DNA of 64,000 nt from Epiperipatus broadwayi (Eukaryota > Onychophora > Udeonychophora > Euonychophora > Peripatidae), in assembly GCA_028023455.1 (NCBI GenBank), contig JAQFVV010012510.1:1176001-1240000 (forward strand). Reading direction: 5' to 3'. The position numbers and the translations under genes are program-made. Shown here one piece after another: positions 12,801-23,621 of the stretch. The stretch's first letter is position 1; every line of letters begins with the position of its first letter. The notes under the pieces were generated by a model, which was given only the letters and a program-made list of their open reading frames with translations, was not told the DNA's origin and did not search any database.

Positions 12801-14683
12801 GCATTTAAGCCTCTGAATTAGTTAGAGAGTCATTGTGTTTTGTTATTTAAATAATTAGAGTTAAGGAAGTCTTCTTATCCCTCACATATCCATATAGAAT
12901 GTTTTCTGTCATTTGTTTATAGCCAAGTGTAATGTAGTTTGCTGATAAAAAAGAAAATAAAGGTAGAATTGATTTCTTTCACAGAACATCTGAAATAGAA
13001 TTAGTGTTAAAGCTTGTTTGAACCATGGCATCATCCGTATTATGGTATTGTCCCAATTCATAAGTAAACTGATTGGATTTAGCTGTGTCAATTATTTTAT
13101 AACAAGTAGCACAATTCAGGTGCATACATAAAATACTATCAATTTTGAAGGTATGGAGAAAATCTATCACTGATTTGTAATTCTTAAATCAATATTTTAA
13201 GTCATATCATACTAATTATTTTAAGTTTTATACCATCAATTCTCAGAATGTTTCATCCTCATTTTGAATAAGAAAGCAAAAGGAAAGAAAGTGTAGCTAA
13301 TTAATAAAATTATTTAATTGATTTATGAAGGATAACTTGACCTGTTACTCATATTTAAACCCCTCTTGTATTATTTTGATGTTTGACTACCCTAGTGTTG
13401 ATTTAGTTAGCAGAATGTTGAAGTTAGCTAATCCATATGTGTATTTTAAGTAAAAATACCAAGAAGTTTAGTTTCATCTTTTACTATTTTAGTATGTGTT
13501 TATAAATGTTTCTTTTTCATATGCATATCAGAATTGACTGACAGCATGCTTATATTTAAAATAAAATACAACAAAAGTTTAATTTCATATTTAATTATCC
13601 TAGTGTAATGTTTACAATGTTTTTTTTTTTCATAAGCTTATCAGAATTGACTAAGAGCAATACCAGAAAGTTTATTTTATCATTATTTAGTCTCATGTAG
13701 ACTATTCAATCATTAATATTGGAATTATCCAAAACATGTACATATGTAAATTAGAAATGCAAAATGTTTATTTAGATACATCTTGTAATAAATGTTTAAA
13801 AACCTTGTTCAGAGTTCTTTTTTGACATGCATTCGTGTTCTATGTTTGCACACATGCACACACACTTATATATCTAATGTGATATGATTGCACTACTCCA
13901 TAATTTAATGATGAACATGTTCAGATCTGATGATGTTGTTTTCTTGATCCAAAGACTATATGAAATGCTTGACTATTTGATGATTCTTTGGAAATTTTAT
14001 TACTCAGTTATTATTTAGATGATGAAGTGAAATCAAAATGCATCCTATTTCTTTCATTATTTAATTACTATTATTTTATTAGAATAATGCTTAATTTATA
14101 TCATTACTTTTATGATGGTAATTAATAGTTGTTGTAAAGTATAGATTTAAAATTAAGCCATACAATAAATTAATTTCCTGAGATATTCCCTTATTATTTT
14201 AGATTAGACATTAATTTAGTTACTTATTTTAAATTACTGTACAATAAAAGTTAAGTAGTGCTATATTTTGTATTTAATTTTAACTTACCATATTGTAGAG
14301 TTAATTAGTATTACATCTTTCTTTTATTAATTTAATTCTATCATACAGTAAAGGTTGTTTGATGCATTTAGATGATGGGAGGAGATGAGGTTAAACTATA
14401 ATTTGTAAATTTAAATGTTGGAACTTTACCAATTTCAATTATTTATTTATTTTAAAACTTAATAGATGTTTTACTCCTATTAATTCATAATGTTTCCTCC
14501 TATGTTTAGTATGCATTTTACACCTTACAGATCTCTGTAGCCCCCACCGAGTTAAGCTATAGTAAGAAGAGTCTCGTTAATAATTCAAAGCGAGATAAGA
14601 CTGGTAGTTTATTCTATTATCGATAGAAATGGCACCCCAGATATTTGTTGATAGGAAAGGTAGAATAGGTGTTGGGGAGGATT

Positions 14684-14686
<3 letters not shown>
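9809..14686 (+). mobile_element. Unit A: 4.9-kb TG...CA element, probable giant solo LTR
   Basis: The unit begins TGTGACCTTCTGG directly after a TA tract and ends GGATTACA directly before a 38-bp (TA)n tract. A second copy (unit B, 56841-61667) aligns from end to end in the same orientation with similar length. Matched points are 10020 with 57311, 10570 with 57848, 13930 with 60955, 14371 with 61350 and 14530 with 61507. It has no ORF of note. TG...CA ends with short inverted termini (TGTGACC/GGATTACA) are typical of LTRs, and a TATAAAAGG motif sits at 10689-10697. A giant solo LTR is my preferred reading; a non-autonomous DNA element with a TA target remains possible. A diverged tandem pair of about 66 bp lies at 10975-11112. 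Confidence 0.65.
10689..10697 (+). promoter_or_regulatory. TATA-box-like motif inside unit A
   Basis: TATAAAAGG followed by a G-rich stretch, about 880 bp from the left end of unit A. This is where a U3 core promoter could lie if the unit is an LTR. The matching place in copy B has lost the motif, so activity is doubtful. Confidence 0.35.

Positions 14687-14724
<38 letters not shown>
14687..14724. repeat. (TA)19 microsatellite bordering unit A
   Basis: A pure alternating AT tract starts immediately after the terminal ...TTACA of unit A. Confidence 0.95.
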
Positions 14725-14727
<3 letters not shown>

Positions 14728-15088
14728 CATCTTTTTCACAGCATAGTTAGTTACTGAATATAGGGTTTAAATTGCAATGTATTTTCTTTTTCTTTACCTA
14801 TCTTTTAAAATGTCATTAAATTAAGCAAATGCAGTAGAAAGTGGATGAATGTTTGTCTTAGAATCAAAATAACTTCTATGACTTATAGAGAGAAGAGGGT
14901 AGAATTTAGAAATGTTTTTTAATTTATTTTAAATCTATCATCGAACTTCTCACCTTTATATATTCCAAATCAAATTCATAAAAAAAAATAAAACACACTG
15001 AAATTTTGTAGACATTTTAATGTTTATATATATATGTCATATTATTATTACTATTTGCGGGATATTCCGTGTAGTGAAAAAGCTAAAT

Positions 15089-15128
15089 GCTGACGTTTCA
15101 GTACAATATCAAGTACCTTCCTCAGAGC
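15089..15128 (-). ncRNA. Hammerhead ribozyme motif (canonical core), left arm
   Basis: Read on the minus strand: GCT, then CTGAGGA (15125-15119), then stem II GGTAC / GTAC-T with an 8-base loop, then GAAACGTC (15099-15092), then AGC. CUGANGA and GAAA are the two conserved hammerhead core boxes. GUC is the usual cleavage triplet, and GCU/AGC closes a short stem I. Stem III is minimal, as in retrotransposon hammerheads. All core residues are intact, so self-cleavage of a minus-strand transcript is plausible. Confidence 0.6.
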
Positions 15129-15229
15129 GTCCTCTTTCTCAAATCATAAGAATGCATGTGAGATTTAAAATCGTTTTTATCGTTTTCTTTCTCCTTATAT
15201 TTAAATTCTATTGGTTGAGAAGTTAGGAC

Positions 15230-15269
15230 GCTCTGAGGAAGGTACTTGATATTGTACTGAAATGTCAGC
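15230..15269 (+). ncRNA. Hammerhead ribozyme motif (one change), right arm
   Basis: Plus-strand equivalent of the left-arm motif: GCT, CTGAGGA (15233-15239), stem II GGTAC/GTAC, GAAATGTC (15259-15266), AGC. The only core-proximal difference is GAAAC to GAAAT, which weakens the already tiny stem III. Both arms read outward from the spacer as ribozymes on opposite strands. Confidence 0.55.
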
Positions 15270-15363
15270 ATTTAGCTTTTTCACTACACGGAATATCCCG
15301 CAAATAGTAATAATAATATGACATCTTTTATCCGTGAAAACATTAGAATTAATATATATATAT

Positions 15364-16336
15364 TTGATTACTAGAATAAGTAGATTTACAATTTATATGA
15401 GAAGAAAAGATTAATTAATACCGATGACACTTGAATGTGACATCATAGATATAAATATAACAAGACAACAACAAAAAAGATAAATTGTTACTGGTAACAA
15501 TGAAAGCGCTTATATAAATTATCCTTTTAAAGGGTGGTTTATTAAAAATTGATGTTGGAGGCTTCATGATGTCTAGCAGTCTGTATTGGTGGCTGTTGAG
15601 GTTTCTATCACAGATGTTGGGTGCTTCATGTCTCAGGTAGATAGATTTGATCTTCTGGGCAGCAATGATAGGTGGTCTTTAGGCATGATCCTTCAGTCTT
15701 TGGCTGAACTTCATCTCTGGGACACCTTTCTGACAATGGATTCACATGTGTAGGCAAACTTCTCTACTCAGACATAATTCATACAGAATATCTGCTATCA
15801 CAGACAAGATTTTTGAAACAAAAACCAAGAACAAAGAAAAAATTGAGTGTTTATATACTTCTTACCCTTTCTTTACATTTTTAGAAACACTTTAATGTTT
15901 TTCATCCTACCTTTATAACATTAATGGATTAATGGAAGTCTGCTAATGCATCCATTGTTTAAAACCTCTTAAAAGCATCCTGAGTTTTTATATTATTGTT
16001 TAGATATTCATCCCTGTCAACAAACACTCAATTTTGCATTTTCATAACTTTCTTTTAATTGCTCTAAAGTTATATTTAGTGAGGAAGGTGTTCACCTAGA
16101 CCCATTTTCCTATTATCTATTTGCTTAATCTTTTTTGCATTTCATAAAATTCATTAGCTTACTTATCTATTTGCCAATGAATATTATTTGGTTTATTTTA
16201 AAATGTTTTTTATTACTTACCACACTTGCATGCAACATTTATATATATCAAAATTATATACCTATAATTTCATTAAACAATTTATTATTTATTCTAATAT
16301 CCATTCACTGTGGTTGACCTTAGGGTCAGTAGTTAA
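15364..16336 (+). repeat. Dispersed repeat C, copy 1 (about 0.97 kb)
   Basis: It aligns with 34227-35206 in the same orientation. Matches include AACAAGACAA, TTACTGGTARCAA, GTTGTTGAGGTTTCTAT-like blocks, AAAACCAAGAACAAA and the terminal TTAGGGTCARTAGTTAAA. It follows a (TA)n tract (15352-15363). No coding region. Class unknown; the ends do not read TG...CA. Confidence 0.7.
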
Positions 16337-17116
16337 ATAAACATGGAATAATGAGCACACATATATGGCTATATAGGTATAGCTTTATATTTCCACAATC
16401 ACTTAAAAAAGTAAAAAAATGACTGTATTTACTTTGCATTAGATGAACAGAGTGATTGATAGAGAAGAGCAACATATTTATTTAGTATTAGTAATTAGTA
16501 TTTGTTATTTACACAGAATATATATTCTAACCCAATAAGAAGTTTTATAAGGCATAATAATGTAATGCCAAGACTTTTAATATTAATACTAAGGCTAAGC
16601 TCAATGAGCAGTTAGTTATCTTAATATTCACTACATAGACAATGCATTAAAATATAAGGGAATTTCAAACAATAATAAAATGCATTACTATAAAGTAAAT
16701 AAATAAACTATGAAGAAAAAAAAATTCACTCATTTCTATGCAACACTTTTGGAACATATATTTCCCTCTATCAAAATACATTCTCTGAGTAAAATAAATA
16801 TTTTACATTTAATATAACAGATTTTAATAGAATCTTTCTGTATTTTCCTTCAATCTTATGGAGCAGTTAATTATATATCACCAAATAATTGTTTTATTGA
16901 CATGATCTGATCTACTCTACTCTTGTAAAGTGAAATGGAATGTACCTTTCTAATAGTACAGTACACAAGAATGTATTTTTTGTGTTACTACATAATTTCA
17001 ATACTAATAAATGAATTAATAATCAGGGAAATAATAAATAAGGATCTCAGGGTTCTTCTTGTTAACTTTGAAAAATATACCATTATATTCTATTGCTAAT
17101 GTATCCTGATATATGG

Positions 17117-17119
<3 letters not shown>
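16337..17119. other. AT-rich DNA, nothing recognised
   Basis: No element ends, RNA genes or coding stretches are supported. Confidence 0.5.
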
Positions 17120-17203
<84 letters not shown>

Positions 17204-17215
17204 TAATAATAATAA
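17120..17215. repeat. (AAT)n microsatellite, left of hairpin
   Basis: About 31 AAT triplets with one AAC interruption. Confidence 0.95.
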
Positions 17216-17267
17216 ACCATTAAGCATTACATGATCACATTTCCTATACTAGCACATTAATTGTTGA

Positions 17268-17403
17268 TAAACAGAGCAAAACTCTCCATACAGTATTGCC
17301 ACCTGTGCTAAACACAGTAATCAATGGATGAAATGCCTTCTGGCATCCATTGATTACTGTGTTTAGCACAGGTGGAAATACTGTATGGAGAGTTTTGCTC
17401 TGT

Positions 17404-17406
<3 letters not shown>
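17268..17406. mobile_element. Near-perfect hairpin (MITE or foldback element)
   Basis: Arms 17268-17330 and 17344-17406 are 63-bp reverse complements with one mismatch (TTGCCACC against TTTCCACC). The spacer is 13 bp, and part of it (GCC..GGC) can pair further. The whole hairpin sits between two (AAT)n tracts. Such symmetry fits a very young palindromic MITE or a local inverted duplication. A long dsRNA precursor would form if it were transcribed. Confidence 0.75.
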
Positions 17407-17610
<204 letters not shown>

Positions 17611-18469
17611 AATCAATCAATTTATTCTATGAAGTAAAACAAAGTACATAACAATTATTTAAAAACTCCAAACAAGAAAAATCTTGTGTGTGAAATTTAC
17701 ATGTAAAAATAACAAACAAGAATAAAATAAAAATACAAACCAAAAATGCAAAATAGAAAAGAATAGTTTAGAAAATAAATAAAATTAATTAAATAAATAA
17801 AATAAATGCCAAAATTAATACATACTACACAACCAATGACATAAATATTTTTTGAAAGATACATAAGAAATATTATTCAGATCAATTGAACACTCATATA
17901 TAAATTTATTAAATAACTTTGACCCAATATATATATATATATTGAAACAAGAATGCTGTTTCACATGTGTATGTATTCTAAGAACTATTTTACCCTCCCC
18001 ACCTAAAAAAAATGGCAGATGTATAAAAAAGTCGATCTTAGATTTTTCTAAAAAAAATATTGCAAAAAGTTTCATTTATGACTTTACAAGAAAATTATTA
18101 TTTTCTATAACTGAGAAAAAAATAAAAAGAAACCTTCATTATTGATTTCATAATTTTAGATTATGATTTAAATATGTCACTCATATTTATTTAAAGCTGG
18201 CATTTTTTTTAATATTACATTTTTAATTTTTGGAACAATGTTGTCGTATAAAGTGTAATAATCACTGAGGCAGTCTTATCAAACTGCAAAACATGGCTTA
18301 ATCCTTATGATTCATTATCTGTCCCACTAAAAGTAATGTCCAATCCTTAAGAAGAGAAAAAGCACTCAGGATTAAATGAAAGCTGTGGAACAAATAAGAT
18401 ACAGTGGGCAGGGATGCTTAATCAATCCAGAGATCAGAGTATAAACAGTTGAGTTGGAAGTTCAGAGCA
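17611..18469. other. AT-rich DNA with a (TA)n tract
   Basis: A (TA)n tract at about 17928-17942 is followed by TGAAACAAG, a possible but weak element start. No gene supported. Confidence 0.4.
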
Positions 18470-18600
18470 GACTTTAAAAAGACTTTAAAGAGATTTTAAA
18501 AAGATTTTGAAAGCATCTCAAAAAGACTTTAAAAAGATTTTGAAAAGGATTTAAAGATTTTAAAAAAGAGTTAAAAAATAAGAAAAGTGAAGAGTTAAAA
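18470..18600. repeat. Degenerate short-period tandem repeat
   Basis: Repeated GACTTTAAAAA / GATTTTGAAAA / GATTTTAAAAA units of 11-13 bp run for about 130 bp. Confidence 0.75.
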
Positions 18601-18741
18601 AATTAAAATTTTCATCTAAGTGTTGCTTGACTATTTAATTGACAGCTGATTTTAAGGAACCTTGGAATATAATATTTATAGCCACTGTTAATAATGAAAA
18701 AGGAAAATATTAATAATGAAACATAATGATGGAAGGCTAAT

Positions 18742-18862
18742 AGGTAACAGCTTCTTCTCTTCATCCAAATCCATGGTTCTCCAAGATTTGCCTGGGTGAA
18801 CATCATGAAAGTAAATAATGCCATTCGGCTTAAATAAAACGACCCCTTTTTGATGAAACAGA
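18742..18862 (-). pseudogene. Possible coding fragment, unrecognised
   Basis: On the minus strand an acceptor-like TTTTTTTATCCAG ends at 18863. It is followed by an open frame of about 38 codons with varied composition, including GVVLFKPNGIIYFHDVHPGK and, further on, DLDEEKKLLP. The frame then drifts into AT-rich sequence with no clear GT donor. It could be an isolated exon or a fragment of a decayed element. No family is recognised. Confidence 0.3.
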
Positions 18863-19871
18863 CTGGATAAAAAAATGAAGGTAACAATTTTATAAAATAT
18901 TCAATACTTATATGTGTTTATAAAAGACAAATCAAAATGTCTTTTTTAGAAAAGAAAAAAATTATGAATAAATATAGCTATGTAAAAATACGTTTTATTA
19001 ATAATAAATTGTAAATACTAGATGTCTTAAATGTTGATAATCAAAAGACATTTTATTTAATACTTATATAAGTTTATAAAAATAAAAAACAAAACAAACA
19101 TCTTTCTTAAAATGAATTATGTGAAAATACGCTTTATTAATGATAAATTATAAATACTAAAAAATATCTTAATCAAAGGGCATTTGTAATGAGATAAATC
19201 ATAAATGACTAACTTCTTATATGCAGAAGCATCTAGATTAAAATAAAATAACATACTTATGATTTATATTTCTGATATACCAATAAGTATACCTAGAATA
19301 GTCAGAAATGCTGAGCTATTACATTTACACTTGACTGGATTATGAATAGTCCACAAACCTAGAATTGTTTACATTACCTGTTTTGTAATTATAAATTTAT
19401 TTTAACACACATTTATTACAGCCTTAATGAATATTATTACCTGTTTTGATAAATTAAATAAAATAATGAAGTACTATATGGATTATAAATGCTTACCTGC
19501 ATATTGATTTTATGTGAAGAAAATAATGAAACTTATGCCCATAAATGCACATTGATACTTGACTGAATTATAGAAACTTTAAAAATCTGGAATAGCTCAT
19601 CTTACCTACCTAAAAGGATGTACAGATATGAAACAAATAGTTGAAAATATTCATGCAGTATTGGTAGATGTCTATTTGATAAAAGACCCTTTGAATTCTT
19701 TACCCAAGATAAATGAGCCTTCATTTGAGATGAAGGATGAACCTTATTAAAGTGACTTGTAAATGAACTATTTATCAATAAAGTGCTCATAATCTTTTCA
19801 TGAGTGAACAGAAAATGAATTGTCATATGAATACGAATGAACCTTATTAGAAGGACTTGCAAATTAATTAA
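18863..19871. other. AT-rich DNA with weak internal duplications
   Basis: Contains two diverged copies of a sequence around CTTATATRWRTTTATAAAA (18910 and 19065). A short repeat GAACCTTATTAAAGTGACTTG is echoed at about 19840. No gene supported. Confidence 0.4.
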
Positions 19872-20251
19872 TGTTAAATAAAGTTGTTACATAAAATTAA
19901 TTTTAGTTATCCAGTTGTTCAATTCTATTTTTTTATTGCATCACTTATCATTCATTGCATGTGTTCACAAGAATTTCATGCCTCCTGAGCTATGTCTGGC
20001 ATAACTAGACTTAGGTAAGTCAAGTTGTAGTGAGATGGAATTCTAGTGGTGCCATTTGGAAAACTAAACACAGAAATGTCTAGATGCTTCCAGTCTCTAT
20101 GGTGCTACATCCTCTGATGAGCAGGAAATATTGTTGTAGGGGGGATAACATCTGCATTGGTGAATGCCAACCAATAGTTTCTTCCTGCAACATGCTCATC
20201 AGGAAATTGTTACAACTGAGGTAATAAAGGGGGTTGTGGGATCTGGTTACA
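19872..20251 (+). repeat. Dispersed repeat D, copy 2
   Basis: Matches 2062-2406. It carries an extra internal stretch (TTGTTACAACTGAGGTAATAAAGG) and ends CTGGTTACA immediately before a short (TA)n tract (20252-20260). The ...GGTTACA end next to TA matches the LTR-like ends elsewhere in the window. Its left boundary is not defined. Confidence 0.75.
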
Positions 20252-20419
20252 ATATATATAAGCCATCTTGGTAGATTATTTTAATTACTGAATGTATATA
20301 ACTATGAAGAATTGACTTTTACTTTATTTTTCATCCTTTTTCTTTTTCTAAATTCTGTTGTACCTGAACTAGACTATCCTATTATCTTTTTTTTTCAATA
20401 TGTTTCTTTTGTGGGTGGA

Positions 20420-21540
20420 TCTGCCACTCTGACATTGATCATTAGCCAATTGAGTTTCCTCTTTATTTTTTCTATATTAAGTGTTGTGCTACAATATGGC
20501 TTCAAACACTTTGCATTAAAGGTCCCACTTAACCTTTCTTATTCTCCAGCAGGAACACATTTTCCCCATATTTTTGTCTTATAGTAATGGCTCCTTCATA
20601 TAGTGGAAAAATTGTTATACTGAGTTTTCAAGAATTTATTAATGCATGGTGTTCCGATCCAAACCTCTTCTCCAATTTTGAATACATAAGAATTCTTAGA
20701 TCATTGCTTATTCCTCATTTCTACCATGTATACTATATGCATCCTGGCATGGCTTGGTTTTTGTCATGATTTATTGTTTCTAACTCCACTGGAAGTGATG
20801 TTTTTTTTATAAAACCAGGTTCTTGTCTTCCATAATGAAGTCATACTGGAATAAACCCAGTAGAGTCATTCTTATTATGATTGTCTCCAGAATATGTTCT
20901 AAACAAATGATTTAATTCCTGCATGACCCTTTCACAGGAGTTTGATTGAGAATTCTTTATTAATGTTAAGACATGCTTTATGCTGTGCTGTTACATTCAT
21001 TCTTTCCATTCTTTTGATGTAAATGCTGACCCATGATAATATAAAATGGTTTATAGTTTTCCTATATTGATGAATTGTTTCAAATGTAGGATTTTGATAA
21101 AAATACATGAGTTTTCTTGTTGTACTGGCTGCTGAAATGTATTTTGAAATACATCATATGTGACATATAATAAGCTAAATTGATTGAAAACAGCTGGACG
21201 TCCATAATCATCTACTGCCAAAAGTTTATTTAGGCTCTTTGATAGTATGGATGTGAAGACCCCTGTATAAGATTGATTAGGTGGTTTATTCTGGATATAT
21301 ACATGACATTATTGTAGTCTGGCAAGGATACTAGAGAACATCCCTTACCAATGAAACTGTTGACAAATGTGTTTTCTTAGGGCCATAATGTCCATATAGG
21401 TTATGGATATGCTCTACCAAATGTCTCCTGAACTCATGTGACACTAGAATTTTCCAGGGGTTGGCATAGTATATATTTCAAATAGCATGAGATTGTCTTT
21501 GATTTTAAAACAGTGCTGTAATTCTGGTAACTGTGTCTTT
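20420..21540 (-). pseudogene. Gypsy integrase remnant
   Basis: The zinc-finger HNLYGH (H-x4-H, about 21381-21410) is followed by core motif LAVDDYG with the first catalytic Asp (about 21201-21219). The second catalytic Asp region reads YYHGSAFTS, where the family has DHGS, so that Asp is lost (about 21028-21050). The third block, QSNSCERVMQELNHLFRTY, retains Glu (about 20905-20960). A C-terminal GPY/F-like module reads YEGAITIRQKYGENVFLLE near 20589-20617. Loss of one catalytic Asp plus stops shows it is dead. Confidence 0.8.
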
Positions 21541-21779
21541 TTGAGTGCTTTTATTATGTGTCTGTATTTCATATCACTTCTTTGTTTTCAAATCCTGTTC
21601 TACTGATCACCAGCACTTGTTGAAATTGCTGCTTCTCTGCTACTAGCTTCCATGGGTGGATGTATATTGGGTGGCAACTTAGGATGTCAGCCACAATATT
21701 TTCCACCCAGGGCAGTAGATTACCTTATAGTCAAACTTTTGTAAGACTACACTCCACCTAATAAGGTGGTCATTGATAA

Positions 21780-22240
21780 GGTATCCTTTGTTCAAAAACT
21801 CAAGACACTGGTGATCAGTGATAATAATCATTTCTCACTCCATTACAAAAAATTTGAACTCTGGCAGTCTCATACTATGGCCAGGATTTCCTGCTCAGTA
21901 ACGGTATAATTAACTTTAACTCCTTGGTGTGTTCTGCTACAGAAATACAAGACCCTATGTTTCTTGTCTTGCTCAATATAAAATAATACTATGCTCAGAT
22001 CCATTTTACTGCTATCATTTTAAATATAAAATGGCAAGTAAAGTCTGGGTGATGCATATAATTTCCTGTAAGAAATTGTGCTTATTCTTAAAATTCCTGT
22101 CCTGTTTTGTGTATCACTTCCAATGTTTATCTTTTTTTAGCAGTTCTATAAAAGAACTTGTGCAAAGTTTTTATAAAATTTATGGTAGAAATTACACAGA
22201 TCCCTAAAGGAATTTACTTGCTTCTGGATTCTTGGTGTTG
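21780..22240 (-). pseudogene. Gypsy RT-connection and RNase H remnant
   Basis: Identifiable pieces are VLYFCSRTHQG followed by NYTVTEQEILAIV (around 21880-21955) and ITDHQ (about 21810-21830), matching the conserved order in gypsy RNase H. The frame is interrupted. It continues directly from the RT region. Confidence 0.75.
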
Positions 22241-22249
22241 GAAAGTTCT

Positions 22250-23190
22250 CTATGGCTGCTATTTTCTCTAGATGTGGTAGTATCTCCTATTCACTTACCA
22301 AATGATGCAGAAAAATAATTTCCTTGTCCATGAAATAGCTTTTGTTAAAATTTATGGTATTTTTATTTATGCATTCTTGGAGGAATCTTTCCAGATGGGT
22401 TAAGTATCCTTCTGGGCTCATGGATGCAATCACCATATCATCCACATAGCAGACCATGTTTCTTGATTTTCGTTGACAGAGCTTGATCTAAACATTATAT
22501 CAATCATGTGCCATTATTAATAAGGCCAAACAGTATACACTTGAACATGTGTGCTTTTCATATCTGAATGTAATATATATTTTTTATCACTTTCATTTTG
22601 TATTGGTAGGGAATGTAGTATGTCTTTGTGTGAAAGTAGATTTCTTCTTTGACCTAAATCTGGTGGATATATCCTTTATTTTTTTCTGGGACATTTGAGA
22701 ATACTTTTGTATATTTCCTTAACATAATGTCCAGTTTCTCTTTATGTCTTTCAGTTTTGAGTGAAGATTTGTTTACATTTTTATTATAGATTGTGGGTTT
22801 AGTACCATTTGTATAGTTGACTTTTATGAAAGGATGAATACCCTATCTTAAAACTAAAAAAAATATTTCATTTTTAAAATCTGAAAGTTTTTGCTTCATA
22901 CTATATGATGCCTTAGTGTTGACTTAGGAAATCTGATCCTAATACCATGTCCTGGATGAGACTCTGCATAAAAAGAAATGCATAGCTTATGATTGTAGAC
23001 CATATTCTAATATTGAGCCAAAGTGGATGAGTCTCAATTTTTTTTTTAGTGAAATTTGAATGGCCTGGACTGGCATGGCACACAGTTTTCTCATTCCTTC
23101 AGTTAGATTTGTACCATTTCTTTGCTACAAGTAATACTTGGATTCCAATATCCAATAAAGCCAGTACTGGGAAACTTTTCACTGTGACTT
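22250..23190 (-). pseudogene. Gypsy protease and reverse transcriptase remnant
   Basis: A protease-like active site ALLDIG (23141-23161; family consensus LLDTG, Thr replaced by Ile) is followed by an RT N-terminal portion with FSNVPEKNKGYIHQI. The RT catalytic box YVDDM is at 22434-22448. After it come PEGYLTHLERFL and a connection region with HLEKIAAIENFPTP, all typical of gypsy RT thumb sequence. Several in-frame stops and shifts break the frame. Reverse transcription activity is not expected. Confidence 0.8.
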
Positions 23191-23438
23191 TGATTGTGGG
23201 AACAATTAGGTGTGGTGTTCTGTGAAGTGGTTTTTCTTCACAAATTGTAGTTGATATAAGTTCATTTTTTTAAGTAGATCATTTCTTAATTTCTTCTGGG
23301 GTCCTCATTGAAAGTAATTGGCTAGTAGAGTCTTCAGTAGCTTTCCATCTGCATAGAGCTATAATTTGTCTTTCTGGTCATCTGATATGGCCTTTTTCTA
23401 TGAAAAGACCTCCCATAATAATGTCTCTGAATGGCTAC

Positions 23439-23473
<35 letters not shown>

Positions 23474-23621
23474 TACTTTCATCTTTTTTATCTTCTCTGG
23501 TGGTTTTTTAGTTAGGTTTCCAACATCTATTGCAATGAGAAATTCTAAAAATTTTCAATCGCACTATTTCTCCAGTTTAACATTAATTTCTGGATGTGGA
23601 TTGACATGTGGACTGGATTGT

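Larger units (their letters stand above)
15034..15324. mobile_element. Penelope-like terminal repeats in inverted orientation
   Basis: Arms at 15034-15133 and 15225-15324 are near-perfect reverse complements around a roughly 90-bp spacer, with essentially one substitution noticed (C to T in the ribozyme core). Each arm holds the invariant blocks of a type I hammerhead ribozyme (see separate entries). Hammerhead motifs in terminal repeats are a known hallmark of Penelope-like retroelements, and inverted arrangement of the terminal repeats is also known there. No reverse transcriptase or GIY-YIG domain is present, so this is a remnant or non-autonomous unit. TA tracts lie at 15026-15035 and 15352-15363. 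Confidence 0.65.

Noticed and set aside
20115-20131. CTGATGAGCAGGAAAT in repeat D as a hammerhead core
   Set aside because: CTGATGA and GAAA are separated by only a few bases, leaving no stem II.
23443-23471. (TA)n tract as an element border inside the gypsy remnant
   Set aside because: Coding fragments continue in order on both sides, and no TGT...ACA end is adjacent.
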